A DNA stretch of 64,000 nucleotides from Nostoc sp. ATCC 43529 (GTDB lineage: Bacteria > Cyanobacteriota > Cyanobacteriia > Cyanobacteriales > Nostocaceae): assembly GCA_003326205.1 (NCBI GenBank), contig LWTK01000001.1:186001-250000 (forward strand), given 5' to 3'. Positions 17,676 to 26,565 of the stretch are shown here, one piece after another. The notes beneath the pieces are model-generated. The model was not told the origin of the DNA, ran no database searches, and worked only from the letters and a program-made list of their open reading frames with translations. The position numbers were made by a program, and so were the translations under genes. Numbering within the stretch: position 1 is the first letter of the stretch; the number at the start of each line of letters is the position of its first letter.

Positions 17676-18034
17676 GGCACGCTACAATAACTCCTCACAG
17701 GGGCATTCTTAATATGGAATATATAATGGCATTTGGCAGCATCGCCAAGGCTAAAATTACCTAGCGTGGTGTAAAAATGGGCAAAGCTCCTCGCTTCGCT
17801 CGATATTTCATTAGACTAAGCTGCCTAGAAGGACTCGGCCTGGGGGAAGTAACCCCTTGACAAGACAATATATCTAACCAATACGCCATCTGCTTCGTTT
17901 TTAATGTAGATTGATAACTAGCGACTTGGATCTTAGCCTTGCTAGCGAGAAATCTGCAATTTTTGATTGCTTCTGAGTCGAGAAAAACGATATAATATTC
18001 CAGATGACTCTTTTGGGAGCCACCATATTATTTT
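17676..18034. other. Intergenic region upstream of tRNA-Arg
   Basis: No coding frame. GC content is higher than in other gaps around 17780-17860 and several short stems are possible, but no known small RNA was matched. The tRNA promoter lies at the right end. Confidence 0.45.
17967..17996 (+). promoter_or_regulatory. Probable sigma-70-type promoter of tRNA-Arg
   Basis: TTGCTT at 17967-17972 and a perfect TATAAT at 17991-17996 are 18 bp apart. The predicted transcription start near 18003 is about 30 nt upstream of the mature tRNA. Confidence 0.6.
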
Positions 18035-18107
18035 GGGCGCGTAGCTCAGTGGATAGAGCAATTGCCTTCTAAGCAATCGGTCGCAGGTTCGAGTCCTGCC
18101 GCGCTCG
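18035..18107 (+). tRNA. tRNA-Arg (anticodon UCU)
   Basis: A 73-nt cloverleaf. The acceptor stem GGGCGCG pairs with CGCGCTC (one G-U). The D arm is GCTC-AGTGGATA-GAGC, the anticodon stem ATTGC/GCAAT encloses the loop CTTCTAA with anticodon TCT, and the T arm is GCAGG-TTCGAGT-CCTGC. The discriminator is G and no CCA is encoded. It reads AGA (and AGG by wobble) codons. Confidence 0.96.
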
Positions 18108-18125
18108 TTTGAATTGATTAAGGCA

Positions 18126-18150
18126 AGAGACGCGATGAATAGGCGTCTCT
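18126..18150. repeat. GAGACGC hairpin repeat (copy 2)
   Basis: AGAGACGC and GCGTCTCT pair perfectly around a 9-nt loop, just downstream of tRNA-Arg. It belongs to the same family as 3764 and 49639. Confidence 0.65.
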
Positions 18151-18163
18151 ATAAAAGTCGTAG

Positions 18164-18194
18164 GGTGCGTTATGGACGCAAGTCCTAACGCACC
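18164..18194. repeat. GGTGCGTTA hairpin repeat (copy 2)
   Basis: GGTGCGTTA-T-GGAC, loop GCAA, GTCC-TAACGCACC. This is a 13-bp stem with one bulge and a GNRA loop. It is related to the element at 7313 and may act as a terminator stem for the tRNA transcript. Confidence 0.65.
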
Positions 18195-18260
18195 GTCAAA
18201 CCAATTCGCTGCTTTCGCAATCGCCTCTAGATGAAATTACAGCGATCGCTGGTTTACTTT

Positions 18261-18932
18261 CTACCAACTTAATTTATCCAAGAAATCCATTTTTACAGCA
18301 AAGTTGATAATATCTTGACCTGTGCGACGGTTTTTAACTTCACCGTTATTCAGGGCGATAATATAGGGCCAGTTATCAATCCAATCGACGATTGGCCCCC
18401 CAGAAGCTCCGCCTGCGGTAGCGCAATCATGAAGTAAAAGGTTTGATTCTTCACTAACAATACTGCAATTATCTTGGTAGCCCGCAGTCCATCCCTTACC
18501 AGCAGTATAGGATTCATAGCCTTCTTTGGTGGGATCTGGGTAGTCACCAGAGTAACCGACAAAGAATAATTTACCTTGCTTTTGTTTAATCAAAGTAGAA
18601 CTAGGTACAGATTTCCATCCTAAACGACCATATTTGCGGGCTAGGGGCTGATTAATTCTGATTAATGCCCAGTCATTGCTTTGATTTTTGACGCTATCAA
18701 AACCACCATTTTTGAAGTCTGTACCATAAAGTACATTTTTTCTAATATTCTCTACTTTGGCAATATCTTCTTGACTGTGGGGTTTGCCATTAATAACATT
18801 GGGTATAAATCGAAGTTCTTTACTAAATTGATGAGTCTCAGTATCAATTACGCAGTGAGCATTGGTTAAAACAATATCATCAGCAATTAATGTACCCGTG
18901 CAATGATAGCTTTTAGCGTCGGCTGTTGGGCT
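18261..18932 (-). pseudogene. Trypsin-like serine protease, 5'-truncated
   Basis: The minus-strand frame is open from about 18932 to the stop at 18261. It encodes a chymotrypsin-fold (S1, Glu-endopeptidase-like) domain: CTGTLIADDIVLTNAHCV with the catalytic His, NDWALIRI with the Asp and GGASGGPIVDW with the Ser. The domain is nearly whole, but no start codon or secretion signal precedes it. Upstream, the frame meets a stop (18933-18935) and then transposase sequence in another frame. The simplest reading is that a deletion fused the 5'-truncated protease to the 3'-truncated transposase. Internal initiation at TTG 18593 would give only a 110-residue fragment lacking His and Asp, so it is called a pseudogene. 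Confidence 0.85.
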
Positions 18933-19778
18933 TTACGACATTGACATGATTCAATGCCAGTTAGTTGCTTTATTTCTCTATGAACAGGACTCTATTTTCC
19001 AACGGATTTTACACACCTTTTGTGTAAGATCAGTAGAACTTTGAGATAAATCGTTGGTTGCGACATAATCCGTCCTATCGGTAGAGATAGTAACCCGGAA
19101 AAGTTTCACTTTTTTCTCAGCAGGGAATCCTTTAATTTTTATGAACTTACCACATTCTAAATCTTCATTACTCCATTCTAAAGATTCAATATTCTTATAT
19201 TTTTCTTTACCAAAACTATCATCCACTAAACGATTAGTTTTGAAAGGACAATAATAAACTTTATCTAGACTATCGATATAAAGCATTAAATTATTGACCG
19301 CATACCAAGTATCCATTAAAACTGTATCGAAAGGTAAAATCTTTTGATATACAAGCCCTTGGAGCATATTTTTTACATGGTCAATCTTGGTTAAACCATC
19401 ATTTTCTGGATTAAAAATCCGATAATCTATTACCCAAAAATTGAAAGTTTTAGGATTAACATATATGCAACTTACTATTCCTATCCCTCTAACAACGCCA
19501 TGTTCCTTACCACTATACTGCCTTCGTACTATTTCTATTTCCTCCGAAAATCTTTTATCTAAAACTGTATCATCAAATATAATATAAGCATCCTCGTCAG
19601 CGACAATTAAATCTTTGACATTATCCCAAAGTAAACGAGGAGTTAATTTTTGATTTTTTAAATAATAATTAATTTTATCATGACTAATATTTGACAAATG
19701 TTCTGCTAGATTAGTTATTGGATAGTTAATTTGGCTACTAAGTAGATATTGGCAATAATTAAGTTTAGTAAATCTCAT
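18930..19778 (-). pseudogene. IS701-like DDE transposase remnant, frameshifted and 3'-truncated
   Basis: The start MRFTKLNYCQYLLSSQINY lies at 19778; the frame is open further upstream to 19847. DDE-type blocks are present: YIIFDDTVLDKRF (first Asp), DTVLMDTWYAV (second Asp) and TQKVCKIRWKIE (Glu region). After KIE the frame hits a stop at 18978. The expected continuation HREIKQLTGIESCQCRKA is found in another frame down to about 18930, so a small indel near 18982-18990 shifted the frame. Homology then stops abruptly and protease sequence begins. The element is inactive: the C terminus and right end are missing, and terminal inverted repeats could not be identified. Confidence 0.85.
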
Positions 19779-20250
19779 CACTAACCCACTTTTTGATGCA
19801 CATTCTATCAATTTTCTCATAAAATTTTTAACAACAAGATACATCATTTATTATTATTATTACTAATTCGAGTAAAGCCAATCAAACACATTCTGGGCAA
19901 TTAAATACGTATGTACTACTAGCTAGCGATCGCACTGTGCCAGTTGCGTAAGTCCTGACGTTCATTGACCTGAATTTACGTTGTTTCCAAAATAGAAACA
20001 AAATTTTGCCAAATCTTCCGAATTCCTTGTTTTGGCGTTCTGTACCGAGATTTTGCAGACAAAGATCCCCGACTTCTCATAAAAGTCGGGGATCTGAGGT
20101 AGGGATGTGAGTATAGCTGTGTGGATAGTGGTAAGTACGTCTCGATAGCCAGCAATTTCTCGTTCGGAGCGATGCGGGGCGTAGTTTTTCAGCTACCAGT
20201 TCCTTGATGCGTTCCAAGAGCGCTGTAATGCCTTCTATACGGTTGGTGAA
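19779..20250. other. Intergenic region between IS remnant and hypothetical gene
   Basis: Holds a short ATT trinucleotide run near 19850, a HIP1 site, and the strong hairpin at 20064-20094. It may include the lost left end of the insertion sequence, but no terminal repeat could be defined. No supported gene. Confidence 0.5.
20064..20094. repeat. GATCCCCGACTT hairpin repeat
   Basis: GATCCCCGACTT and AAGTCGGGGATC form a perfect 12-bp stem with a 7-nt loop. As I recall, a similar hairpin is dispersed in Nostoc genomes. It lies about 160 nt beyond the 3' end of the gene at 20251. Confidence 0.7.
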
Positions 20251-21105
20251 TCACTTTTTGACGTTTTTCTGCTTGAGAATCGCTTCACGTTCCAAATTGA
20301 TGACTTCAGGTGATAAATTAAATAATCTTTCCAAGCTGATTTTACCTTCAGTATGTAAAATTTCTAACCAATTTGATGCTGACTCTAAAATTTGCTTGCC
20401 AATTCTTATTTGAAAGCTAAACTTATCTTGAGCTACATCAAAAATCAAAAAAAGCGATATCTTTTGCCAAATTGTTTGAGTTGAAGCTACTACCTTGAAG
20501 GAAGTGACGAGTTTTCCTTGTTCTGGTACATGGAGTGCTAAATCTGAAGCCTGAATATTTTTTTGGATTTCCTCAAGGGATAAAGATGAAATATCAATTG
20601 TATTATCTAGAATTATAAAGTCTCCTAAGTCAGGCAAATTTATTGATGTTTGATTTAAGGATTCAAATTGAAAGGTTAGCTTGTTACTCAAAGGGTCGGT
20701 AATAGCATTAAGCTGTACGGGATATGGAGGCTGTGGTACAGACCCTTTTTCATAAAATGAACGTCCTTCTGGAGTAACTGTAATTGGTGATGTTGCTAAC
20801 AGAGTTTGTAATGACCGAAGATTTGCTGTAGTACTGCGGATAAATACAGAATCAAGCCCAAGTACAGAGGCTAATTCTTCTTCTGTAGGTGAAGGTTGAA
20901 ATTCAATTGCGGCGCGAATAATAAATTCTTCAAGTACGTTAAACTCGCGCGGTTCTTTGATGTTTATTTCTACAGGAGTTTGATGCAAGCTATAGCGAAA
21001 TTGGCGTGCTGCTAAAACTGATAAATTAGGATTTTGTGCTTCAATTTGTTTTACTAAATTTTTCAGATTATCATCAATTGATTTATCAGAAGAAGCAAGA
21101 GACAT
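20251..21105 (-). CDS. Hypothetical protein with a winged-helix-like segment
   Basis: A 284-residue soluble protein. Residues about 55-105 (EFIIRAAIEFQPSPTEEELA then LDSVFIRSTTANLRSLQTL) are compatible with a winged helix-turn-helix, followed by a short wing (TVTPEGRSFYEKG). The rest is mixed alpha/beta, ending in a charged helix (INLEREAILKQKNVKK). The ATG at 21105 is preferred because AGAGG lies eight bases upstream. The C terminus ends abruptly close to the rearranged IS region, so the protein could be the N-terminal part of a longer ancestor. I do not recognise the family. It lies downstream of the pilus operon on the same strand, with a 190-bp gap. Confidence 0.55.
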   Translation of the reverse strand: MSLASSDKSIDDNLKNLVKQIEAQNPNLSVLAARQFRYSLHQTPVEINIKEPREFNVLEEFIIRAAIEFQPSPTEEELASVLGLDSVFIRSTTANLRSLQTLLATSPITVTPEGRSFYEKGSVPQPPYPVQLNAITDPLSNKLTFQFESLNQTSINLPDLGDFIILDNTIDISSLSLEEIQKNIQASDLALHVPEQGKLVTSFKVVASTQTIWQKISLFLIFDVAQDKFSFQIRIGKQILESASNWLEILHTEGKISLERLFNLSPEVINLEREAILKQKNVKK

Positions 21106-21295
21106 CAATAAAACCTCTATGTATATGCACAAGTTTAAAAATATTTGAGTCTTATTGGCAAATCCAAGATATTCTTAATTTTTTTACTATTATTATAATA
21201 ACTAATAACAATTACACAAGTTTTTCCAAGACTTTACTATCTTTCTTTGCGAAACCTACTTGAAATTTATGGAGATTATAATTTTGAATTTTTAT

Positions 21296-23932
21296 TTATG
21301 GGGTTGACATCTGTTGCAAATTAAGCTCTTGGAATGGTTCAGAAGATTCTTCCAATTTCAAGCTCCCAGCAGATTTACCGTTGATTTGTAGAGTGTATTG
21401 ACCCTGTGGCAAACTTTCTAAATAATACACTCCAGCACCGTTGGTCACGGAAAAACGCCGAGTCCCTTGGTCTGATTGTATAGCTTCTACCCGTGCGCCT
21501 GCGATCGCCTGACCTTGAGCATCCGTAACTACCCCCGATCGCGTGTAAGAACGAATTAGCGGAATCATCACAGGGGTGTAACTACCAGCAATCACATCAA
21601 CGGCTAAGCCGTCAACCGCAGCTTGCCAATCAGGGGGTAAACCTGCGGGATCGAGGTCGAGGCGATAAATCCCAGGAGACATGCGTACTAAAGTGCGATC
21701 GCCTTGGATTTGTGGTAAAAATGACTTCAGAGGTTTATTGTTCAAAGTCAACAATAAATCGACATTATCTCTATAAACTTCTTCGCCTCCATCCTGTTTG
21801 CCGTTATTGTTCCGGTCAAAAAATGGCTTAATCGACAGTCCACCTTGGGTACGGAAGTAACTAGAACGGCGATCGCCTGGACTAATACCCCCTTGTAGAT
21901 TCAAGCTAGAAGCTAAATCTATGCTGAAAGTTGCGTCATCGGAACTCGGTGATACACCTTGATAACGCACCCGTAATAACAAACCTGGCAAAACTGTTGT
22001 TGATAATGTGGCTAGTAGTCCACTACGTTCAGAACCAATACCATAACCCAACTGTGCTTCCCACTGATAGCTACCATCAATGGCTTGTTGTTGCGAACGA
22101 TAGCGCCAACTCACACTTAGCAAGCTATCGCTACGATTTTGATTGAGTGTTTCATAATTTAACAGCAGTGAGTTACCACTATTAGAAAAGCGGTTTTTAG
22201 AAAAGTTGTAACTCAGTTCCGACAAACTGCCAATTTCGTTACCGCGTTGCGCTAATTCTAATCTACCGAGACGTTGCAGCAAATTCCACCGCAGGCGGTT
22301 TTTAGTATCTAAGCCGACACGCGCAAAGGTAAAGGCATTTTTGCCACTCAAATTAATTTGCATTCCGCCAGATGTCGCATCAGCAGTGTCAGTACTGGCG
22401 AATAGGGTGAATTGAGGCAAAACTCGCCAATCTACATTAAAACGGCTAGACAAGCGATCGCTGGTAAATGCAGCACTCAAGCGGGAAGATGGGTTATAGC
22501 GAATATCTGTATGAACATCCCACTTATTACCCGTCAGTGCTGAAACTGCTACCTGCAAAGGTGAGTTTCTAGGACGCCAAAATAATTCTCCTAAGGCTCT
22601 AGCCGATTCGTCGTACACTCCACCCAAGCCTACTGTCAGATTTTCCGATAAACCCCAACGTCCAGCAATTCCTCCCCGAAACTCAGAAAAGTTTCCCAAC
22701 AAACTTTGATTTGCCAAAAAATCCCGTCGTAACCCACCAGAAAAGATTAATCCGGAAGCACCTGCTGGTAATTGTCCCAGTACTGAAGAAAAAGTAGCCT
22801 CTTGAATTTGTGGTTGGGCGGTGAGTCGCCCTTGGGGATACAGCAAGATGCGATAATTATTGCCGAAAAATTGATTTTGGCTTTTAATATTTTCAAAGCG
22901 GTAAATGCCAGAAGAATCAACTAAAATTTCGGCAATTACGCGATCGCCAAAACCTTGTACTAACCGCACTAATGTACCTGGTTCAGCCTTACCAGAAATT
23001 GTGCGTCCAATAGCATCTGCTTGTAAACGCTGGCGGGGATCGGAAAAACCACCACTAAAGGGTTGAGGTGGTACAAACCCCTGTCGTTGAATGTATGTAA
23101 AGCCCCAATAGTCTCCTGTTCCTTGACTTTGCCAAAAAGTTGGCTGAGAACCCACGAAATAATCAGCTGAATTAGTTTGTCGTAAAAACTGGGCTTCGGC
23201 AATATTCCAAGTTTTCTGATTTTGTAAATTTGGTTGATCGGTACGGATGAACCATGAACCACCGAAAGCACTACCAACAGCCATCAGATCGCCTCTATAA
23301 CTCGTCGATCTGGTAGTACTACCGCTAGCATTTAACTTTTGTTCAACTGCCGCAATACTAAAATTTTGAGGTGCAATCCGTGGTAATCCTTCTAGTTGAA
23401 TCGGAGTTGCTGTTTCTGCTAGTTTGCCACTAATTCGATCTAGCCCTGGAACATCTAAAATAATGGCATATTCATTGATGTCAAATTTAGCCGCTACGCC
23501 AAATAGAGTTTGTAAATCTTGAATTGTTAAGACTAATCCTAATTCTGGATCGGTGCGAAGTTTTGTTGGGTCGATGCGAGTCACAACAGTAGGCGATCGC
23601 ACTTCTAATTGCCCATCAGGTAAGGTAGTAACATTTAATTTCAACCCTTGAATGACAGCATCATAGGGTAACAGCCAATTTGCAAAATCAATTGCTTGGG
23701 AACCATCTTCTTGACCGCGCACTAAAACGCTAGGATTAACATTGCGGTTGCCTACATTCAAGCCTACGGGAAAAACTTTAAATTCAGAATTCTGAGCTAA
23801 TTCGGTACTTGTAGGGGTTTGTAGATTTGAAATTGCAGGCGTATCTGCCTTAGCTGGGGCGATGGTAATTTGGCAGATAAGAGCGATCGCAGCTAGTAGG
23901 CATTTACCTCTATTTACTAACCGAAGTTGCAC
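21296..23932 (-). CDS. Outer-membrane usher-like protein of a chaperone-usher pilus system
   Basis: An 878-residue protein starting at GTG 23932, with a signal peptide (residues 1-29, CLLAAIALICQITIAPAKA). The N-terminal 200 residues precede a long series of amphipathic beta-strands (about 270-680) as expected for an outer-membrane barrel. Within it are usher-like features such as RTISGKAEPGTLVRLVQGFG and GNNYRILLYPQGR. A Ca-binding-like loop FFDRNNNGKQDGGEE sits near 705. Residues about 795-850 form a carboxypeptidase-regulatory-like beta-sandwich (SGVVTDAQGQAIAGARVEA). It would secrete and assemble subunits delivered by the chaperone encoded next door. The gap to the chaperone gene is 165 bp. 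A decayed copy of its 3' end lies at 27508-27636. The usher assignment rests on architecture and context. Confidence 0.78.
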   Translation of the reverse strand: MQLRLVNRGKCLLAAIALICQITIAPAKADTPAISNLQTPTSTELAQNSEFKVFPVGLNVGNRNVNPSVLVRGQEDGSQAIDFANWLLPYDAVIQGLKLNVTTLPDGQLEVRSPTVVTRIDPTKLRTDPELGLVLTIQDLQTLFGVAAKFDINEYAIILDVPGLDRISGKLAETATPIQLEGLPRIAPQNFSIAAVEQKLNASGSTTRSTSYRGDLMAVGSAFGGSWFIRTDQPNLQNQKTWNIAEAQFLRQTNSADYFVGSQPTFWQSQGTGDYWGFTYIQRQGFVPPQPFSGGFSDPRQRLQADAIGRTISGKAEPGTLVRLVQGFGDRVIAEILVDSSGIYRFENIKSQNQFFGNNYRILLYPQGRLTAQPQIQEATFSSVLGQLPAGASGLIFSGGLRRDFLANQSLLGNFSEFRGGIAGRWGLSENLTVGLGGVYDESARALGELFWRPRNSPLQVAVSALTGNKWDVHTDIRYNPSSRLSAAFTSDRLSSRFNVDWRVLPQFTLFASTDTADATSGGMQINLSGKNAFTFARVGLDTKNRLRWNLLQRLGRLELAQRGNEIGSLSELSYNFSKNRFSNSGNSLLLNYETLNQNRSDSLLSVSWRYRSQQQAIDGSYQWEAQLGYGIGSERSGLLATLSTTVLPGLLLRVRYQGVSPSSDDATFSIDLASSLNLQGGISPGDRRSSYFRTQGGLSIKPFFDRNNNGKQDGGEEVYRDNVDLLLTLNNKPLKSFLPQIQGDRTLVRMSPGIYRLDLDPAGLPPDWQAAVDGLAVDVIAGSYTPVMIPLIRSYTRSGVVTDAQGQAIAGARVEAIQSDQGTRRFSVTNGAGVYYLESLPQGQYTLQINGKSAGSLKLEESSEPFQELNLQQMSTP

Positions 23933-23970
23933 AAATTTTTCACTTCTCAGTAAATTTATTTATAAAAATA

Positions 23971-23990
23971 GAGACGTTTTACAACGTCTC
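23971..23990. repeat. GAGACGTT hairpin repeat (copy 3)
   Basis: GAGACGTT and AACGTCTC pair perfectly around TTAC. It lies between the chaperone and usher genes, inside the presumed operon, where it could modulate the relative expression of the two. Confidence 0.6.
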
Positions 23991-24097
23991 CACAAATATA
24001 TAATTCCCACACAGCAAGTAAAATTATCGATATTAAGCTGACGAGGGCATTTAACGCAGCACATTTTTTTCGTTTTGTTTGTTGCCTTCTATACAAG

Positions 24098-24925
24098 CTA
24101 TTTTTTTTCTAATGCAGCCGTTTGTGTAGGAATTGTAATATTTACATTGAAGGGCAACTTATTTTTGTTATTGTCTTCACCCCAGACTAACTCACCACTT
24201 AGCTGATATTGACCGGGTTTGAGGGCTGGTTGGTCTTTATTGGGGTAATTTAATAAGAAATTGCGATCGCTATTTGCCACCACAGCATTAGCAGATACCT
24301 GCCCAGTTTTAATAACAGTTTGCCCTTGGCGTAAAGTCCAATTTAAACTAGGGAGAACAGTTGCTTGACCGCTATTCCGAACTAAGAGTTGAATTTGTTT
24401 TTGTTGTTGATTAAAGCTGGCACTATCAATTGCTAGTTGGGGAGAAACGTTGCCTTTTCTGACATAGAATGTTACACCAATTCTTGCGACCAAAGTAACA
24501 TTATTACCTGCACCATCTTTTGATTCATTGAGAGTTTCATTAAACACTACCGCCCGATATTCTCCGTCAGGTAAATTAGGAGCCAAGCGACTGATGAGGC
24601 GCACCCGCCGAACTTCTCCTGGTTGGACAGTCAACTCACGGGGTGAAAATTGCAGATAGTTCGTCAGGTCATTAGGGCTAGATGTTAAGGTTTGAAATCC
24701 TGTATCGCGGTTATATGTGAAAGGTTCAGCATAGATCCGAATACGAGAAGGGGTCTTACTAGTATTGGAAATCGTTATCATTCCTTGGGCTTGTCCGCGT
24801 TCTGCTTTGGCTTCAATTACCAGTGGAGAAACGCTCATTTGTGCTTTAGCAGCAGCAGGAAACAAAATTAGGGCGAATAAGCCGACACTAACAGCAGCTA
24901 AAGAGCGCCAATTATTATTGAGCAT
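24098..24925 (-). CDS. PapD-like periplasmic pilus chaperone
   Basis: A 275-residue protein with signal peptide MLNNNWRSLAAVSVGLFALI ending in AAAKAQ. Two immunoglobulin-like domains follow. The first has the chaperone signature: SPLVIEAKAERGQAQGMITI, then SPRELTVQPGEVRRVRLI and LPDGEYRAVVFNE. The strand VTLVARIGVTFYVRKG is a candidate for the G1 donor strand that caps subunits. The second domain spans about 165-270. It would bind pilin subunits in the periplasm and pass them to the usher. It is encoded between the pilin-like genes and the usher in the same direction, which strongly supports the assignment. Confidence 0.82.
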   Translation of the reverse strand: MLNNNWRSLAAVSVGLFALILFPAAAKAQMSVSPLVIEAKAERGQAQGMITISNTSKTPSRIRIYAEPFTYNRDTGFQTLTSSPNDLTNYLQFSPRELTVQPGEVRRVRLISRLAPNLPDGEYRAVVFNETLNESKDGAGNNVTLVARIGVTFYVRKGNVSPQLAIDSASFNQQQKQIQLLVRNSGQATVLPSLNWTLRQGQTVIKTGQVSANAVVANSDRNFLLNYPNKDQPALKPGQYQLSGELVWGEDNNKNKLPFNVNITIPTQTAALEKK

Positions 24926-25106
24926 ATTTATAACTATGGCAGGATTGCAAATTTAATTCCTGATTTATAGTTCCCAAAAGCAGACTTATTTTATCTATAG
25001 ACCATGAGAAAAATATCTTGCCACTTGAAGATTTACTCTCTAGCAGCAAGATATTCAGCAACTATTTTTCTCAATCAATCTGAAGGCAAACTGCAAAAAT
25101 TCTAGA

Positions 25107-25580
25107 CTATGGCACGATAGTCAATGTTGTTATATAGCTGTAGTTTCCAGGAACTAGGGTACTGCCTTTATCTACTATCATGTCTATATCCAAAGGCAAG
25201 CCACTACCAGAGGGCAGTAACACAGAATTACCAATCTGAGAATCCGTACTGCCAAATGGTGAATTGATTATCCCAACAGAGTAAGAGGGTGTAAAGCTAG
25301 GGCCTCCAGTCTGCTGTGGCTTAGATATACTCACTCTGGCACCTTGGTTACAGCTAACAAAAACCTTACCAAATGCCCCTCCAGGAAATCCTCCCGCTAG
25401 TGCAGTTGGGTTAGTCACCTGGTTGAGTCCTAATTTCCCAGGGGTAATTTGATCGAAGTTGCAGACACCAGCGACACTTCCCGTAAACGGAACATCAGCA
25501 GTTTGTGCCATTGTTTTGGGTGCAAGAGCAGCAGAACCAACAATTATCAAAGCAGCAGTTAATAAAGAACGACGAATCAT
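25107..25580 (-). CDS. Pilin-like secreted subunit B (spore coat U-like)
   Basis: A 157-residue protein with a signal peptide (residues 1-25, LLTAALIIVGSAALAPKTMAQ). The mature part starts TADVPFTGSVAGVC and has two cysteines (GVCNFDQ and VSCNQG) suited to a disulfide as in fimbrial subunits. It ends in VPGNYSYITTLTIVP, an alternating-hydrophobic final strand also seen in the neighbouring subunit and in spore coat protein U/fimbrillin domains. It is likely a structural or tip subunit assembled by donor-strand exchange. The gap to subunit A is 41 bp, so they form one transcription unit. Overall identity to A is low apart from both ends. Confidence 0.72.
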   Translation of the reverse strand: MIRRSLLTAALIIVGSAALAPKTMAQTADVPFTGSVAGVCNFDQITPGKLGLNQVTNPTALAGGFPGGAFGKVFVSCNQGARVSISKPQQTGGPSFTPSYSVGIINSPFGSTDSQIGNSVLLPSGSGLPLDIDMIVDKGSTLVPGNYSYITTLTIVP

Positions 25581-25621
25581 TTTTTAATCCTTTTCAAATA
25601 AATAAGGGTTGGAGAAAACAG

Positions 25622-26101
25622 TTATGGTGCGATGGTTAAAGTAACTACGTAGGTATAAGTTCCTGGTGTAAAAGCTACTGGTCGCTCTACTAACAAACCG
25701 ACCTCTAGATTGGTGTTACCTGGCGGCAAAATTCCACTCCCACCGCCAACATCACTGCGAAGGCTGGTCGAACCAAATTTTAAAAACCCAATGTGCGTTG
25801 TTCCAGAGGGATCGACACTAGGCCCAGATACTAACTTTGGGGGAGAAACAGTGATGGTGGCAGATGTGCTGCTTTGCACACCCATAATTGCAGGAGTTTG
25901 TGATTCAAACTTGCTGGGAATTCCATCAGAATCGCTAGAAATTGTTGGCTCAGCAGTACCAAGGATAGGAGAACTAAAGGTAGCTTCAACTGGAACTGTT
26001 CCACTGAAAGGAACGTCTGCACTTTGAGCTAGTACAGCTTGATTTAGAGCGAATGCACTTGCCAGCAACAGGCTAGAGGTTAACGCCAGACGGTAAAGCA
26101 T
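25622..26101 (-). CDS. Pilin-like secreted subunit A (spore coat U-like)
   Basis: A 159-residue protein that leads the pilus operon. The signal peptide spans residues 1-26 (LALTSSLLLASAFALNQAVLAQ), and the mature start SADVPFSGTVP mirrors subunit B. There are no cysteines. The C-terminal strand FTPGTYTYVVTLTIAP matches the end of B closely. Gly/Pro-rich middle loops (GGGSGILPPGN) also have a counterpart in B (LLPSGSGLPLD). It is probably the major pilin or an adaptor subunit. The ATG at 26101 is well placed for the signal peptide; the promoter must lie in the 460-bp gap upstream. Confidence 0.72.
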   Translation of the reverse strand: MLYRLALTSSLLLASAFALNQAVLAQSADVPFSGTVPVEATFSSPILGTAEPTISSDSDGIPSKFESQTPAIMGVQSSTSATITVSPPKLVSGPSVDPSGTTHIGFLKFGSTSLRSDVGGGSGILPPGNTNLEVGLLVERPVAFTPGTYTYVVTLTIAP

Positions 26102-26565
26102 AAAAAAGTTAACTGATTGCTCAGCTTTTTACTGTATCAGTGCCTTGTTTTTAGATTAACAATCAAATGCTACAATAGAGATAGCAAAAATACGTAATTC
26201 ACGTTCCTGAGATCGAATTGCGTTAATATACTTAATCCAAGTTACAGTTTATAAAATTCTAGATTTTTCCATCCGTAGATTCATGCGATGCCTGCGCTGT
26301 TTGCTAGCTTACGCACGGCAGTTTACATGATGACTAAAAACCGAGATATAGTGGCGAAAAATACCGACTTGAGGAAGGCTAATTTACCCAAGCGATCGCC
26401 TCAATGTTTATAAGTCTCCAGTCTGTTTCTAAATAAGAAATAATCAGTTTTGGAGGTCAGTTTGTTAATTTTAAATTCTTTGTTGCACTCTTGGAGAAAT
26501 AAATCTTTTTTCTTTCTCCATACTGGATGTAGTTGCTCTGAGATACTCGTTAGCAAGCATCGATA
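26102..26565. other. Intergenic region upstream of the pilus operon
   Basis: Should contain the promoter of the pilin-chaperone-usher operon. The part near 26150-26260 is AT-rich; no confident promoter boxes or RNA structure were identified. No supported small ORF. Confidence 0.45.

Noticed and set aside
17676..18034. Structured small RNA (6S, tmRNA or SRP-like) upstream of tRNA-Arg
   Set aside because: Some stems are possible, but none of the conserved words of these RNAs are present.
18261..18593. Stand-alone 110-residue gene with a TTG start
   Set aside because: The open frame continues upstream with clear protease homology including His and Asp of the triad, so the short product is only a fragment.
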